DNA of 64,000 nucleotides from Gemmobacter sp. 24YEA27 (GCF_030052995.1 NZ_JASJPW010000002.1:124001-188000); one strand, 5' to 3'. Counted from the first letter of the stretch, positions 18,046-26,953 are shown. Numbers and translations: made by a program. Notes: generated by a model not told the origin, from the letters alone.

Positions 18046-19073
18046 TCCGGTCTCCTGTCAGACGCGATGTCGTGATTGCGCTGGTGCTGTTTCTTCTGAT
18101 GCTGGCGGTGCCGCTTTTGACCGGCACCCGCTATGTGCTGACGCAGCTGACGGTGTTCTTCATATGGGCGGTGGTGGCGAGCCAGTGGAACCTTGTCCTC
18201 GGCGTTGCGGGGATCTTTTCACTGGCGCAGATGGCGCTCTTCGCGGTCGGCGCCTATGCCACTGCGATGCTGGCCTATTATATCGGGCTGATGCTGCCTG
18301 CGGCGATGCTGCTGGCGGCCCTGGTGACGGTTGGGGTCTCGCTGGTGATCGGCTTTGCCTGCCTGAGGCTGAAAGGCCCCTATGTGGCGCTGCTGACGCT
18401 GGCAATCGGCCAGGTCATGTACCTTCTGGTCGTGAATGACACCGCCTGTTTCACCACCCCCGCCTCGGGCTGCCTGCCTTTGTTCGGCGGCGCGCGCGGC
18501 TTTTCGCGGTTCGGGGATCTGGGCTTTCGCGATCTTTTCGGCTCGAAATGGTATGTCGGGCATTACTATACCGGGCTGGTGCTGCTGCTTGCCGCGCAGC
18601 TGTTCTGCATCGCGATCATCCATGGCCCGCTGGGACTGGTCTTTCGGGGCCTGCGCGACAATCCCGGCCTTGCGCTGGCACGCGGCGTCTCGCGGATGCG
18701 CTATCAGCTCTGGGTCTTCGGCCTTTCCGCCTTTTTCACCGGCCTTGCCGGCGCCTTTCATGCCGCGCATTTCGGCGTGGTCGGGCCAACCGCCTTCGCT
18801 TTTGCAATGCTGCTCTTCATCCTTGCGATGATCGTGGTCGGCGGGCTTGGCACAACATGGGGGCCCCTGATCGGGGCCGCGCTTCTGATGTGGGCCGATG
18901 AGGGGCTGCGCGAAGTGTCGGACTGGCGCGAGATCGGCATCGGGCTTGTGCTGGCGGGCTGCGTGATCCTTTTTCCCAAAGGGCTTGCCGGGATCCGGTT
19001 CAGGTTCAGCCAGGGGCGCGGTCAAAAACCGGATGCACCACCTGCGCCCCCGCCTCATACCAGCCCGGTCTGA
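18042..19073 (+). CDS. LivM-like branched-chain/amide ABC permease
   Basis: A 343-residue permease with about 9-10 hydrophobic segments. WNLVLGVAGIFSLAQMALFAVGAY and the cytoplasmic loop GPLGLVFRGLRDNPGLALARGVSRMRYQLWVFGLSAFF are diagnostic of LivM. The start overlaps the LivH-like stop by four bases. Unlike the four genes before it, the reading frame is undamaged over its full length. The C-terminal tail is Pro-rich. It would pair with the LivH-like subunit. The substrate is likely an amide, amino acid or acetylated polyamine, judged from the adjacent deacetylase. Confidence 0.9.
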   Translation: MIRSPVRRDVVIALVLFLLMLAVPLLTGTRYVLTQLTVFFIWAVVASQWNLVLGVAGIFSLAQMALFAVGAYATAMLAYYIGLMLPAAMLLAALVTVGVSLVIGFACLRLKGPYVALLTLAIGQVMYLLVVNDTACFTTPASGCLPLFGGARGFSRFGDLGFRDLFGSKWYVGHYYTGLVLLLAAQLFCIAIIHGPLGLVFRGLRDNPGLALARGVSRMRYQLWVFGLSAFFTGLAGAFHAAHFGVVGPTAFAFAMLLFILAMIVVGGLGTTWGPLIGAALLMWADEGLREVSDWREIGIGLVLAGCVILFPKGLAGIRFRFSQGRGQKPDAPPAPPPHTSPV

Positions 19074-19129
19074 CCGTCCGGAGCCGGAAACATCACCACC
19101 CCCCATTGGCGGGCAATCCGGTGCGGGCA

Positions 19130-19158
19130 GCGGGGGCCGGTGAAGCACAGGCCCCCGC
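19130..19158. terminator. GC-rich hairpin between convergent genes
   Basis: GCGGGGGCC (19130-19138) pairs with GGCCCCCGC (19150-19158) across an 11-base loop, between the LivM-like and the convergent isomerase stop codons. There is no T tract on either strand, so function as a terminator is only suggested by position. Confidence 0.35.
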
Positions 19159-19215
19159 CATGGGTCGGGCAAAGGGAGCAGCCCGGCCGGGGAAAAGCGA
19201 CCATATCCCGGGAGG

Positions 19216-20175
19216 TCAGATGGCCTGTGGCCGGAAATCCGCATCGCGCGCAGGCATCACATTGCGCAAAAGCGTGATGGATTTCTCGAGACCTTCGAGC
19301 GAATTCAGCAGCACATCCTCATGCTCGATTGAGAGCCAGCCATCATACCCTGCCATCTTCAGCCGATAGCAGAAGTGCCGCCACCATTCCTCGCCATGGC
19401 CGAAACCAAGCGTAATGTAAGACCAGCTGCGCGCCGGAATATCCATCAGACCGCCGTTTTCCAGCAGGCTGGTCGTGGCCTGTTTCGGCGCATTGAGGAA
19501 GGTATCCTTGGCATGGACATGAAAGATCGCCGGCCCGAGCGCCCCGGCTGCGGCCAGCGGGTTGGCCCCCATCCAGAACAGATGGCTCGGATCGAGATTA
19601 GCACCGATCACCGGCCCGACCGCCTCGCGCAGCTTCAGAAGCGAGGGCACGTTATAGACGCATTGATTGCCATGCATCTCGAGCGCGATCTGCGATACGC
19701 CCGAAGCCGTCGCCAGATCAGACATCTCGCACCAGAACGGGATCAGCTTTTCCTGCCATTGCCATTCGAGGATCTTTTGCGTCTCGGGCGGCCAGCTTGC
19801 CACCACCCAGTTCGGCATCAGATCCCCCTCGCGCCCGGCCGGAAGCCCCGACATGGTCACGATCTTCGTGATCCCCATATCGCCCGCGATACGGATCGTG
19901 TCGCGCAGGCATTCCGCCTGGTGCGGCTCGGTCGGATGCAGCGGATTGCCGTTTGCATTCAGGCAGATCAGCTCCAGCCCGCGATCTGCAAAGGCCTTCA
20001 GGAAGGCCTTTCGTGCGCCCGCATCGCGCGCCATCAGCGCAAGGTCGAAATGCGGCGCGGTCGACCAGCCGCCGGTATTGACCTCAAGCCCCGCGACACC
20101 GAGACGGGCCGCCGTCTCCAGCACGCCCTCAAAGCTGTCCCCGCCGAGGCTGTCCGTTACGAAACCAAGCTTCAT
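19216..20175 (-). CDS. Sugar phosphate isomerase/epimerase (IolE/IolI-like TIM barrel)
   Basis: A 319-residue AP-endonuclease-2-type TIM barrel. Metal-site strands are visible: IALEMHGNQCVYN (Glu/His), IGANLDPSHLFWMG (Asp/His), IFHVHAKDTFLN and WLSIEHEDVL (Glu), the set used by inosose dehydratase/isomerase and xylose-isomerase-like enzymes. It is the last gene of the leftward ABC operon, three bases after the dehydrogenase gene. Together these suggest conversion of a keto-cyclitol or keto-sugar produced by the dehydrogenase. The exact reaction (epimerisation, isomerisation or dehydration) cannot be fixed from sequence. Confidence 0.85.
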   Translation of the reverse strand: MKLGFVTDSLGGDSFEGVLETAARLGVAGLEVNTGGWSTAPHFDLALMARDAGARKAFLKAFADRGLELICLNANGNPLHPTEPHQAECLRDTIRIAGDMGITKIVTMSGLPAGREGDLMPNWVVASWPPETQKILEWQWQEKLIPFWCEMSDLATASGVSQIALEMHGNQCVYNVPSLLKLREAVGPVIGANLDPSHLFWMGANPLAAAGALGPAIFHVHAKDTFLNAPKQATTSLLENGGLMDIPARSWSYITLGFGHGEEWWRHFCYRLKMAGYDGWLSIEHEDVLLNSLEGLEKSITLLRNVMPARDADFRPQAI

Positions 20176-20177
20176 GG

Positions 20178-21200
20178 TCAGTCTGTCCTTTTGCGGTAGA
20201 ATTCCGGCTGCGCGATCATGTCGACGACAACCCGTCGCCCCTCTTTCAGCGCTCTCACCCCGGCCTCGGCAATCACCGAGGCGGCATATCCATCCCAGGC
20301 ACTGGCCCCATCCGCCGGAAAGACCCCGCTGCGGACAAAGTCGATGAAAGCGCGGTTCTGGCGGCGATAGGCCTCGGCAAAGCGCGGGCGCCAGTCGGCG
20401 GCATAGGTGGTGACCTGTTGCAAGCCTCGGTCGATGCGCGAATGCAGCGGGGCAGAAAGCGAAACCGCACCTGTTTCCCCGACCAGCTCGCCGCGCACGT
20501 CATAGCCATAGGCGGCGTTGTTATTGACCTCGATGGTGACGACCTGCCCCTGATCCGTTTCCAGCACCATCACCACGGGGCCGACCTTGCCGCTCGCGAG
20601 GTGTGGCGAGAAGGCCGTCACGGCGACATAATCCGCTCCCAGCACGAAACGGGCCACGTCAAATTCATGCGGCGCGGAATTGGTGATCGCCATATCGGCA
20701 GTGAAACCGGCGGCCGGGTTTTCGACATTGCGGTGGAAATTATGCATCATCACCGCGCGCCCGATCAGCCCGTCGCAAAGCGCCGCGCGCATCTCCTGGT
20801 AAGACTGGTCAAAGCGGCGCATGAAGCCAAGCTGCACCCGCTGCACACCCCCGGCGATCTCAGCCTCCATCACCTGCAGGCATTCGACGGACAGAGGCGA
20901 CAATGGTTTTTCGCACAGAACCGCCTTGCCGGCTTTCAGACAGGCCAGCGTCAGGGGCGCATGGGTGAAGTCGGGGCTGGCGATCAGCACCGCGTCAATA
21001 TCCGGTCTTGCAATCAGCGCCCCGGGGTCGGTGCCGGCCTCTGCGCCGAAGCGGCCGGCAAGGGCGCGGGCGCGGGCCGGATCGGCATCGACGATCTGCC
21101 GCAGTTCAGCCCCCGCCAGATCCTCGGCGAAGATCTTTGCATGATCGGCGCCCATTACCCCCGCGCCGATGATCCCAATTCTTACAACCATCTGTGTCAT
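20178..21200 (-). CDS. Gfo/Idh/MocA oxidoreductase, inositol 2-dehydrogenase-like
   Basis: A 340-residue NAD(P)-dependent dehydrogenase. The Rossmann motif GIIGAGVMGADHAK is at about 9-22, and VLCEKPLSP carries the EKP motif whose Lys is catalytic. The C-terminal alpha/beta domain includes NSAPHEFDVARFVLG, with the Asp/His pair of inositol dehydrogenases (usual H-x3-D). A longer in-frame reading to 21923 runs antiparallel through the permease gene and is rejected; ATG 21200, two bases from the permease stop, fits. It probably oxidises myo-inositol or a related cyclitol or sugar taken up by the ABC system encoded just upstream. Confidence 0.9.
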   Translation of the reverse strand: MTQMVVRIGIIGAGVMGADHAKIFAEDLAGAELRQIVDADPARARALAGRFGAEAGTDPGALIARPDIDAVLIASPDFTHAPLTLACLKAGKAVLCEKPLSPLSVECLQVMEAEIAGGVQRVQLGFMRRFDQSYQEMRAALCDGLIGRAVMMHNFHRNVENPAAGFTADMAITNSAPHEFDVARFVLGADYVAVTAFSPHLASGKVGPVVMVLETDQGQVVTIEVNNNAAYGYDVRGELVGETGAVSLSAPLHSRIDRGLQQVTTYAADWRPRFAEAYRRQNRAFIDFVRSGVFPADGASAWDGYAASVIAEAGVRALKEGRRVVVDMIAQPEFYRKRTD

Positions 21201-21202
21201 TC

Positions 21203-22177
21203 CTACCGTTTCACAGCCCATTGCCGCAGCAGCCGGTCGCCAAGCGCCGCCGCCACCACGATCAGCCCCAGTGTGAGGATGAACCATTGCGGCCTGACCC
21301 CCATTACCACCAGATAGGACTGGATCGACGACAGCACGAATGCACCCATCAGCGCGCCCGGCAGCGACACCCGCCCGCCTGCCAGCAGACAACCGCCCAA
21401 CACGCAGGAGGCAATCGCCTGCAACTCCATCAGCCGGCCCATCGAGCCATCGGCAAAGCCGAGCTTGCCGGCTTCGAGCCCTCCGGCGAGGCCCGCAAGC
21501 AGCCCGCAGATCACGAAGGCCGAGAATTTGATCCGGTCGACCCGGACGCCGCGTGAATGGGCACTTGCGGCCGAGCCGCCGACCGCCAGCAGTCGATTGC
21601 CGAAGGGCGTGGCGCGCAGCAGGATCATCAGGACGACGAGGCTTACCCCCAGCCAGATCAATCCGGTGTTGAAGCCAAGAATATCGCCGCCGCCAAAGAG
21701 CCAGTAGGTAAAGCCCCCGCGCGCCGCGTAGGGGATCGAGAAGGAAAATCCGTCGGTCAGTGCAATAGCGATGCCGCGAAATATCATCAGCGATCCGAGC
21801 GTGATGATCAGCGAAGGTGTGCCGGTTTTCGTGATCAGCCAGCCATTGAAAGCCCCGATCAGCCCGCCTGTCGTCACCGCCGCCAGCATCGCAATCGCCG
21901 GGTCGATCTTGAGCGCCAGCCACAGATAGACCAGCGCGCCCATGCCAAAGGTCGATCCGACCGAAATGTCGATCTCGCCGGTGCCGATCACCAGCGCCAC
22001 GCCCAGGGTCATCAGACCGAGCGTCGCCGTAACCTGCAAAATCGTCGCGAAATTATAGAGATTGGCCCAGCGGCCATCGGAACTGGTGGCGAAGAACGCC
22101 ACCAGAAGGCCCGCGATCAGGAAGATGCCGATCTCGGAATGACGCCGCACCAGGCGCTTGAATCCTTGCGCCGCCAT
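21203..22177 (-). CDS. Sugar ABC transporter permease (RbsC-like), second of two
   Basis: A 324-residue BPD_transp_2 permease with about 9-10 spans. Family blocks include GEIDISVGSTFGMGALV, GLIGAFNGWLITKTGTPSLIITLGS and the ATPase-contact loop GNRLLAVGGSAASAHSRGVRVDRIK. It starts with the last base of the upstream ATPase stop codon, so translation is tightly coupled. A second, different permease (22968-23936) lies upstream of the ATPase. The importer may therefore use a permease heterodimer with a single-domain ATPase, in contrast to the usual RbsC homodimer with a fused RbsA. Confidence 0.9.
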   Translation of the reverse strand: MAAQGFKRLVRRHSEIGIFLIAGLLVAFFATSSDGRWANLYNFATILQVTATLGLMTLGVALVIGTGEIDISVGSTFGMGALVYLWLALKIDPAIAMLAAVTTGGLIGAFNGWLITKTGTPSLIITLGSLMIFRGIAIALTDGFSFSIPYAARGGFTYWLFGGGDILGFNTGLIWLGVSLVVLMILLRATPFGNRLLAVGGSAASAHSRGVRVDRIKFSAFVICGLLAGLAGGLEAGKLGFADGSMGRLMELQAIASCVLGGCLLAGGRVSLPGALMGAFVLSSIQSYLVVMGVRPQWFILTLGLIVVAAALGDRLLRQWAVKR

Positions 22178-22950
22178 CAGACGGTCTCCCGCTTTTCGAC
22201 CTTGCGGCCGCCCTGGCGGATGACCTCCTCCAGCTCGTCGGCAGTCATGGCGCTGGTGGCGGCGTCTTCGATTTTCTCGCCGTTTTCCATGATGATGATG
22301 CGGTCAGCGAGCTTGTGGACCTGGAAAATGTCATGGGTGATATAGATCACCAGCAGCCCCTGTTCCTTGAGCGCGACGGCCAGTTCGTTGACATGTTCGC
22401 GTTCGCGCACCGAAAGGTGGTTCGTGGGCTCATCCATGATGACAACGCGGTTCTTGAATTCGACCGCGCGGCCGATTTTCACCGACTGGCGTTCCCCCCC
22501 TGAAAGCCGCTCGACCTCGTCATCGGCCGAGACATTGTCGCGCAATCCGAATTCACGGATCACTTTGGTCGACATCTCGCGCATCTTTTTGAAATCGAGG
22601 ATCGGGATGCCGAAAATGCGGCGCACCGGTTCGCGGCCAAGGTAGAAATTGCGCGCGATGGAGAGGTTGTCGCAAAGGCCCACCGATTGCTGAATGGTCT
22701 CGATCCCCTGATCGATGGCGAGTTTGGGGTGGAATTTTTCGACCCGCTCGCCATTGAACCAGACCTCGCCCGAGGTGGGTTTATGGATGCCGCAAAGCAC
22801 GCGGATCAGCGTGGTCTTGCCCGCGCCATTGTCACCCACAAGGCCGATCAGCTCGCCTGCGTTGAAATCGACCGAGACATTTTTCAGCGCGTGAAAGGCC
22901 CCGAAGTAAAGCTGGAGGTTTTTGACCTGGATCAGCGGAGTGCCGGACAT
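22177..22950 (-). CDS. Sugar ABC transporter ATP-binding protein, single NBD
   Basis: A 257-residue ATPase with one nucleotide-binding domain: Walker A GDNGAGKTT (about 39-47), Q-loop ETIQQSVGLCDNLSI, signature RLSGGERQSVKIGRA, Walker B VVIMDEPTNHLS and H-loop YITHDI. It is half the length of RbsA/MglA because the second domain is absent; single-NBD proteins of this type occur in FrcA/XylG-like systems of alphaproteobacteria, where they act as homodimers. Located between two permease genes in the cyclitol or sugar operon. Confidence 0.92.
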   Translation of the reverse strand: MSGTPLIQVKNLQLYFGAFHALKNVSVDFNAGELIGLVGDNGAGKTTLIRVLCGIHKPTSGEVWFNGERVEKFHPKLAIDQGIETIQQSVGLCDNLSIARNFYLGREPVRRIFGIPILDFKKMREMSTKVIREFGLRDNVSADDEVERLSGGERQSVKIGRAVEFKNRVVIMDEPTNHLSVREREHVNELAVALKEQGLLVIYITHDIFQVHKLADRIIIMENGEKIEDAATSAMTADELEEVIRQGGRKVEKRETV

Positions 22951-22967
22951 GGGAGGATCCTTTCGGG

Positions 22968-23936
22968 TCAGACAGAATGCCCTGCCCGGCGGGCAAGGGA
23001 CTGGTTGAAGATGACGGCGACGATCAGGACCACGCCGACAAAGGTGATGAACCAGGAGGACGGCGCGCCAAGCGCGATCAGCTCATAGCGAAAGCTCGTG
23101 ATGATAAAGGCGCCAAGCACCGCACCCACCAGCGAGCCGCGCCCGCCTGTCAGGAGGCAGCCGCCGATCACGGCTGCGGCAATCGCCTCCAGCTCCATCA
23201 GATCGCCCAGCGTCACATGGGTCTGCGGCTTGTCCGCCAGCGTCACGATCCCCGCGAAACCGGCCAGGAGCGCGCAAAGGGTGAAGGTGGCGATCTTGAC
23301 GTGATCCGATCTGACGCCGCGCGACTCAGCACTGTCCTGCGCGCCGCCGGTCGCCAGCAGGCGGTTCCCGAACCTTGTACCCCAGAGCATGATATTCAGC
23401 GCGATACAGAGGCCGATCATCCAGAAAATCGCCGCCTCGATCCCGAAAAACTCGCCGCCGAACAGCCGGGTCAGCGGGTTGCTGCGCGCCGCTTCGGAGA
23501 AGTTGTTCACCGAGCCGCCGGTCCAGACATAGATCAGCCCGCGCGCGGCAAAGAGACCGCCCAGCGTCACGATCATCGAAGGAAGCTTTCCCTTCACAAC
23601 CAGCAGGCCCTGGACCGCCCCCACCAGCGCCGCGATCAGCAGCGCGAGGATAATGGCGCCTCCGACCCCATATTGCGGCTCGAAAGTGATGAAGGCGACG
23701 CCCGTAAGCCCGTAGACCGACCCGACAGAGAGGTCGATTTCCTTTGTGATGATCACCAGCGCCTGGCCCATCGCAACAAGGCCGAGTATGGCCGAGAAAT
23801 GCGCCACATTCGCCAGCGTCTGGCTGCGCCACCAGCCAGAGAAGTCAACAATGCTGAAGACGGCAAGCATCAGCACGACACCGATCACGGCGCCGAAGCT
23901 CTGGCTCCGGACGAGAGCTTGCAGGGGGGTTCGCAT
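22968..23936 (-). CDS. Sugar ABC transporter permease (RbsC-like), first of two
   Basis: A 322-residue permease. ATG 23936 (MRTPLQALVRSQSFGAV) is preceded by AGAGGAAG; an in-frame extension to 24017 has no homology and is not used. Blocks KEIDLSVGSVYGLTGVAF, VQGLLVVKGKLPSMIVTLGG and GNRLLATGGAQDSAESRGVRSDHVK are typical. It is only moderately similar to the second permease in the same operon, supporting a heteromeric channel. Follows the binding-protein gene with an 86-base gap. Confidence 0.9.
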   Translation of the reverse strand: MRTPLQALVRSQSFGAVIGVVLMLAVFSIVDFSGWWRSQTLANVAHFSAILGLVAMGQALVIITKEIDLSVGSVYGLTGVAFITFEPQYGVGGAIILALLIAALVGAVQGLLVVKGKLPSMIVTLGGLFAARGLIYVWTGGSVNNFSEAARSNPLTRLFGGEFFGIEAAIFWMIGLCIALNIMLWGTRFGNRLLATGGAQDSAESRGVRSDHVKIATFTLCALLAGFAGIVTLADKPQTHVTLGDLMELEAIAAAVIGGCLLTGGRGSLVGAVLGAFIITSFRYELIALGAPSSWFITFVGVVLIVAVIFNQSLARRAGHSV

Positions 23937-24022
23937 GAGGATCTTCCTCTGGCAGGCGGGCATATGCGGCGCGTTGGCAGGACTGGCCGGGAGACGCCCC
24001 CCGGCCGGCAATGGCACCAGGA

Positions 24023-25066
24023 TTACCAGGTGTTTTGCTGATTATAGGCCTCTTCGCCAAAGACGCTGCGGACCAGATCAGACCATTTGTCAGCGTTTTC
24101 TCTGGTGATGATGATCGGGCCGGTCAGAATGTCCTGCTGCGGCGCATAGCCATGTTTTACATTCCAGTAGAGCCATTCCAGCGGCGCATAGCCCTGCAGC
24201 CAGAACCCCTGGCTGTTGGTGGCAAGGACATGCCCCTGACGGACGCCCTCAATCGAGACCGGGCCTTCGTCGACGGTCAGAACGGTCACGCCCTCCATAT
24301 CGACATCGGGCGAAAGCCCCATCTCATTCGCGACCCCCCAGGCCCAGGGTGCCGACCAGCCGGCCACGGTGAAGATGTAATTGGTGTCGGTATTGGCCGA
24401 GAGATAAGATTGCAGCGTGTTGCGCGCGGTGGCGGGTTCGGCCCCGATGAACAACTCGTCGAATTTCGCGCCCGACGCCTCCATCACTTCACGCATCCCG
24501 GCGCACCGCTTTTTCAGCCCCTCATGCGCGCTGTCATGGCTGGCGCAGACCACCCGGGTCGGGGCCGGCACCACGCCCGCCTCGACCTGCGACAGGGCAT
24601 ATTCGCCCAGCTTGCGGCCAGTCAGCAGCTCGTCGCCGCCGACATAGGTGACGTAAGGAATGCGCTCGCCCTCGGGGCGGCCATCGGCGATGTTGAAGGC
24701 GACAACCGGAATGCCCGATTCAATCGCGCGGCGCAGCGGGCCTTCAAATGCGTCGGGGCTGACGATCGGCACCGCGATCCCGTCGGGACGGGTGGCAATC
24801 GCCTGTTCCAGCAGCCGCACATGTTCCTGGATCGAATAATTGTTGGTCGAGATATATTCGGCTTCAACATCAGGGTATTTCTTGCCGAATTCCTCCATCG
24901 CCATGGTCAGCCAGTTCATATTCGGATCGTTGGACCCAATATGCGAGACCACGACGAAGCGCAGTTTTTCACCATCTTGCGCCATGGCGGCGTCCGGAAG
25001 GGTCGCCGTGAGGGCGGTGGTCGCAAGCGCGGTCGCGGCCAGAATCCAGCCTTTGAACGTCATCAT
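24023..25066 (-). CDS. Sugar ABC transporter substrate-binding protein
   Basis: A 347-residue periplasmic protein of the RbsB/xylose-binding class. The signal peptide MMTFKGWILAATALATTALTATLP ends near AMAQ. The mature part (KLRFVVVSHIGSNDPNMNWLTMAMEEF; GIAVPIVSPDAFEGPLRRAIESGIPVVAFN) has the two-lobe sugar-binding core, and GRKLGEYALSQ plus ILTVDEGPVSIEGVRQGH complete it. The start ATGATG at 25066 follows GGAGGAGATAAG, a near-ideal ribosome site. First gene of the operon; its upstream region holds a strong dyad shared with other operons in this window. Ligand inferred to be a cyclitol or sugar from the downstream dehydrogenase and isomerase. Confidence 0.92.
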   Translation of the reverse strand: MMTFKGWILAATALATTALTATLPDAAMAQDGEKLRFVVVSHIGSNDPNMNWLTMAMEEFGKKYPDVEAEYISTNNYSIQEHVRLLEQAIATRPDGIAVPIVSPDAFEGPLRRAIESGIPVVAFNIADGRPEGERIPYVTYVGGDELLTGRKLGEYALSQVEAGVVPAPTRVVCASHDSAHEGLKKRCAGMREVMEASGAKFDELFIGAEPATARNTLQSYLSANTDTNYIFTVAGWSAPWAWGVANEMGLSPDVDMEGVTVLTVDEGPVSIEGVRQGHVLATNSQGFWLQGYAPLEWLYWNVKHGYAPQQDILTGPIIITRENADKWSDLVRSVFGEEAYNQQNTW

Positions 25067-25086
25067 CTTATCTCCTCCTCCAAGGG

Positions 25087-25102
25087 TGCAATGAATATTG
25101 CA
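25087..25102. promoter_or_regulatory. Operator dyad TGCAAT-GAAT-ATTGCA
   Basis: A perfect inverted repeat with 6-base arms and a 4-base spacer, 21 bases before the binding-protein start and in the divergent LacI/ABC promoter. It matches the NGCAAT-N4-RTTGCA consensus seen again at 51429, 54517 and 57020. Likely LacI-family operator. Confidence 0.65.
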
Positions 25103-25153
25103 ATCATGAGAAAATTGCGAAAGATGATTGAATGGCTGTTTCTGATGCAAATC

Positions 25154-25167
25154 ACATCATTTGATGT
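25154..25167. promoter_or_regulatory. Second palindrome ACATCA-TT-TGATGT
   Basis: A perfect 14-base palindrome 45 bases upstream of the LacI-type gene, in the same divergent promoter as the dyad at 25087. It may be a second operator or an autoregulatory site. Sequence differs from the shared dyad. Confidence 0.45.
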
Positions 25168-25211
25168 CGCATAAGTCTTCGGGTGCCTTTGGGCTGCAGA
25201 GGGGGGCGGAA

Positions 25212-26237
25212 ATGACGGAAAATTCCCACATGCAGGGCTGGAAAGGTCCAACGATAAAAGAGGTCGCGCGGCTTGCTGGCCTTGGCCCTGCAACAGTTGA
25301 CCGCGTGCTGAACAACCGGCCGGGGGTGCGGGAAAAGACCCGCAACCGGGTTGTGGCGGCGCTCGACAAGCTCAGCCAGGAAAACCAGGGCCGTGAGGAG
25401 GCGCTGGATTTGCGGCTGTTCTGCGAATCCGGCACAAGCTTCAACGCCGCGATGGATGCGGCCGCCGATGCGGTGAACCGCTCGCTTCCCGGGGTGCGGA
25501 TCAGCGGCTTTTATCTGACCACCCGCGAGGCCGATCCGGCGCTTTTCGCCCGCCAGATCGAACAGGGTGGCTGCGGGTCGGACGGGGTGATCGTAGTCGC
25601 GCGCGAACATCCCGCGATCAATGCGGCCTTACGCAAGCTGGGCCACCAGGGCGTTCCGGTCGTGTGCCTGACCAGCGATCTGCCCAGCTCGCGCCGCGCC
25701 GCCTATGTCGGCAATGACCAATATGCCGCCGGCAGCGTGGCGGCTTTGCTGATCGGCAGCCGCCTCTCGCAAAACCGCGCCAGCATCCTCATCGTCTCAA
25801 GCGTGCCCTTTCGCTGCCAGCAGGAGCGCGTGATGGGCTTTCGCCGCGTGTTGCGCAGCGATTTTCCGCATCTGCGTGTCCAGGAACAGGTGATCGCCAA
25901 TGACGATCCCGAGACCACGCATCAGCAGCTGATCAGCCATTTCCGCGACCATGGCGTGCCGCTGGCGATCTATAATGTCGCCGGCGCCAATCGCGGCATC
26001 GCCTGGGCGCTCGAGGCGCTTGGCCGCGACCGTGATCCGGTTTTCGTGGGTCACGAGCTCACGCCGCATTCCCGCGATCTCCTGAGCAGCGGCGTGATGG
26101 ATTTCGTGATCTCGCATGATTTCACCGCCGAGCTTTCCCAGGCCGCGCTCTGGATCCGCGATGCGGCGCGGGGTGTCACAGTGCAGCCTGCGGCCTCGCA
26201 GATCCTGCTGCACACGAAGTATAACTGCGCGCTATAG
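25212..26237 (+). CDS. LacI-family transcriptional regulator
   Basis: A 341-residue regulator. The N-terminal HTH TIKEVARLAGLGPATVDRVLN is followed by the hinge region (EKTRNRVVAALDKLSQ) and a periplasmic-binding-protein-like effector domain; DGVIVVAREHPAINAAL and VYVGNDQYAAG-type strands are visible. I use ATG 25212 (MTENSHMQGW), preceded by GAGGGGGGCGGAA; ATG 25230 is possible. Divergent from the sugar ABC operon and so likely its repressor through the dyads between them. The recognition-helix segment ATVDRVLN is shared with the second LacI regulator at 53.4 kb, which fits the shared operator. Its stop overlaps the convergent SURF1 stop by six bases. Confidence 0.9.
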   Translation: MTENSHMQGWKGPTIKEVARLAGLGPATVDRVLNNRPGVREKTRNRVVAALDKLSQENQGREEALDLRLFCESGTSFNAAMDAAADAVNRSLPGVRISGFYLTTREADPALFARQIEQGGCGSDGVIVVAREHPAINAALRKLGHQGVPVVCLTSDLPSSRRAAYVGNDQYAAGSVAALLIGSRLSQNRASILIVSSVPFRCQQERVMGFRRVLRSDFPHLRVQEQVIANDDPETTHQQLISHFRDHGVPLAIYNVAGANRGIAWALEALGRDRDPVFVGHELTPHSRDLLSSGVMDFVISHDFTAELSQAALWIRDAARGVTVQPAASQILLHTKYNCAL

Positions 26238-26953
26238 GGTTGCTTTGCGCTCTGGTCGCCACAGCATGAACAGGCCAAACGCCCATATCCCCGCCAGCGC
26301 GAACCAGGTGGCCGCATAGCCGAGATGGCTGTTTCGGAACTCTACCACCGTCAGCCCCGGCACCGGCAGCGTGCCCGGTGCCACCGCCTCGCCCGGCTGC
26401 CCCAGATCGAGGAACCAGGGCGCCACCTGGGGCAGCCCCAAAGACGCCGCAATAGCCACCACATCGCGCGAGAACCAGCGCCCCGCCGCCGGATTGTTTG
26501 ACCGCAGGAAAGCGCCATCGGGCTGGCTCAGCCGCAAAAGCCCGGTGAGCCGCTGTTCGCCCCGGGGCGGGGCGGGCAGCGTGTCGCGGGCGGCTTCGGG
26601 GATAAAGCCGCGATTGATCAGGATGAACTGGCCATCATAACTGATGAAAGGGCTCATGACCCAAAAGCCGCGCCCCTGCACCGTGAGCGCCTGCACCAGG
26701 GTCGATGGCACTTCGAGATACTGACCCGTCAGCGCGAGGCGCATATATTCCGGCGCCTCAATCGCTGCGAAATCCGCCGCCCCCGGGGGGGCACCGGCTT
26801 TGCCATCAGCCGTGCTTCGGTCCGGGCGATCAGATCTGTCTTCCAGGCCAGGCGCTGGACCTGCCAGACGCCCAGCCCGATCAGCCCGGCAAAGACCAGC
26901 GCAGCCAGCACCAGCGCGACGATACCCGCCGCGCCGCTGCGCCGGACCGTCAC
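26232..26953 (-). pseudogene. SURF1-family oxidase assembly protein, frameshifted
   Basis: Two frames together spell a complete SURF1 protein of about 240 residues. The first transmembrane helix (IVALVLAALVFAGLIGLGVWQVQRLAWK) is in one frame and VQALTVQGRGFWVMSPF, FILINRGFIPEAARD, PWFLDLG and the C-terminal helix YAATWFALAGIWAFGLFMLWR in the other. The switch falls at a run of seven G (26785-26791), so a one-base miscall is the simplest explanation. SURF1 helps insert haem into the oxidase. The start overlaps the CyoD stop by four bases. Paracoccus denitrificans is known to have an operon-linked Surf1q dedicated to its quinol oxidase, matching this arrangement. Confidence 0.85.

Noticed and set aside
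21201..21923. N-terminal extension of the inositol-dehydrogenase-like gene
   Set aside because: It runs through the permease gene in another frame; ATG 21200 begins exactly at the Rossmann fold.
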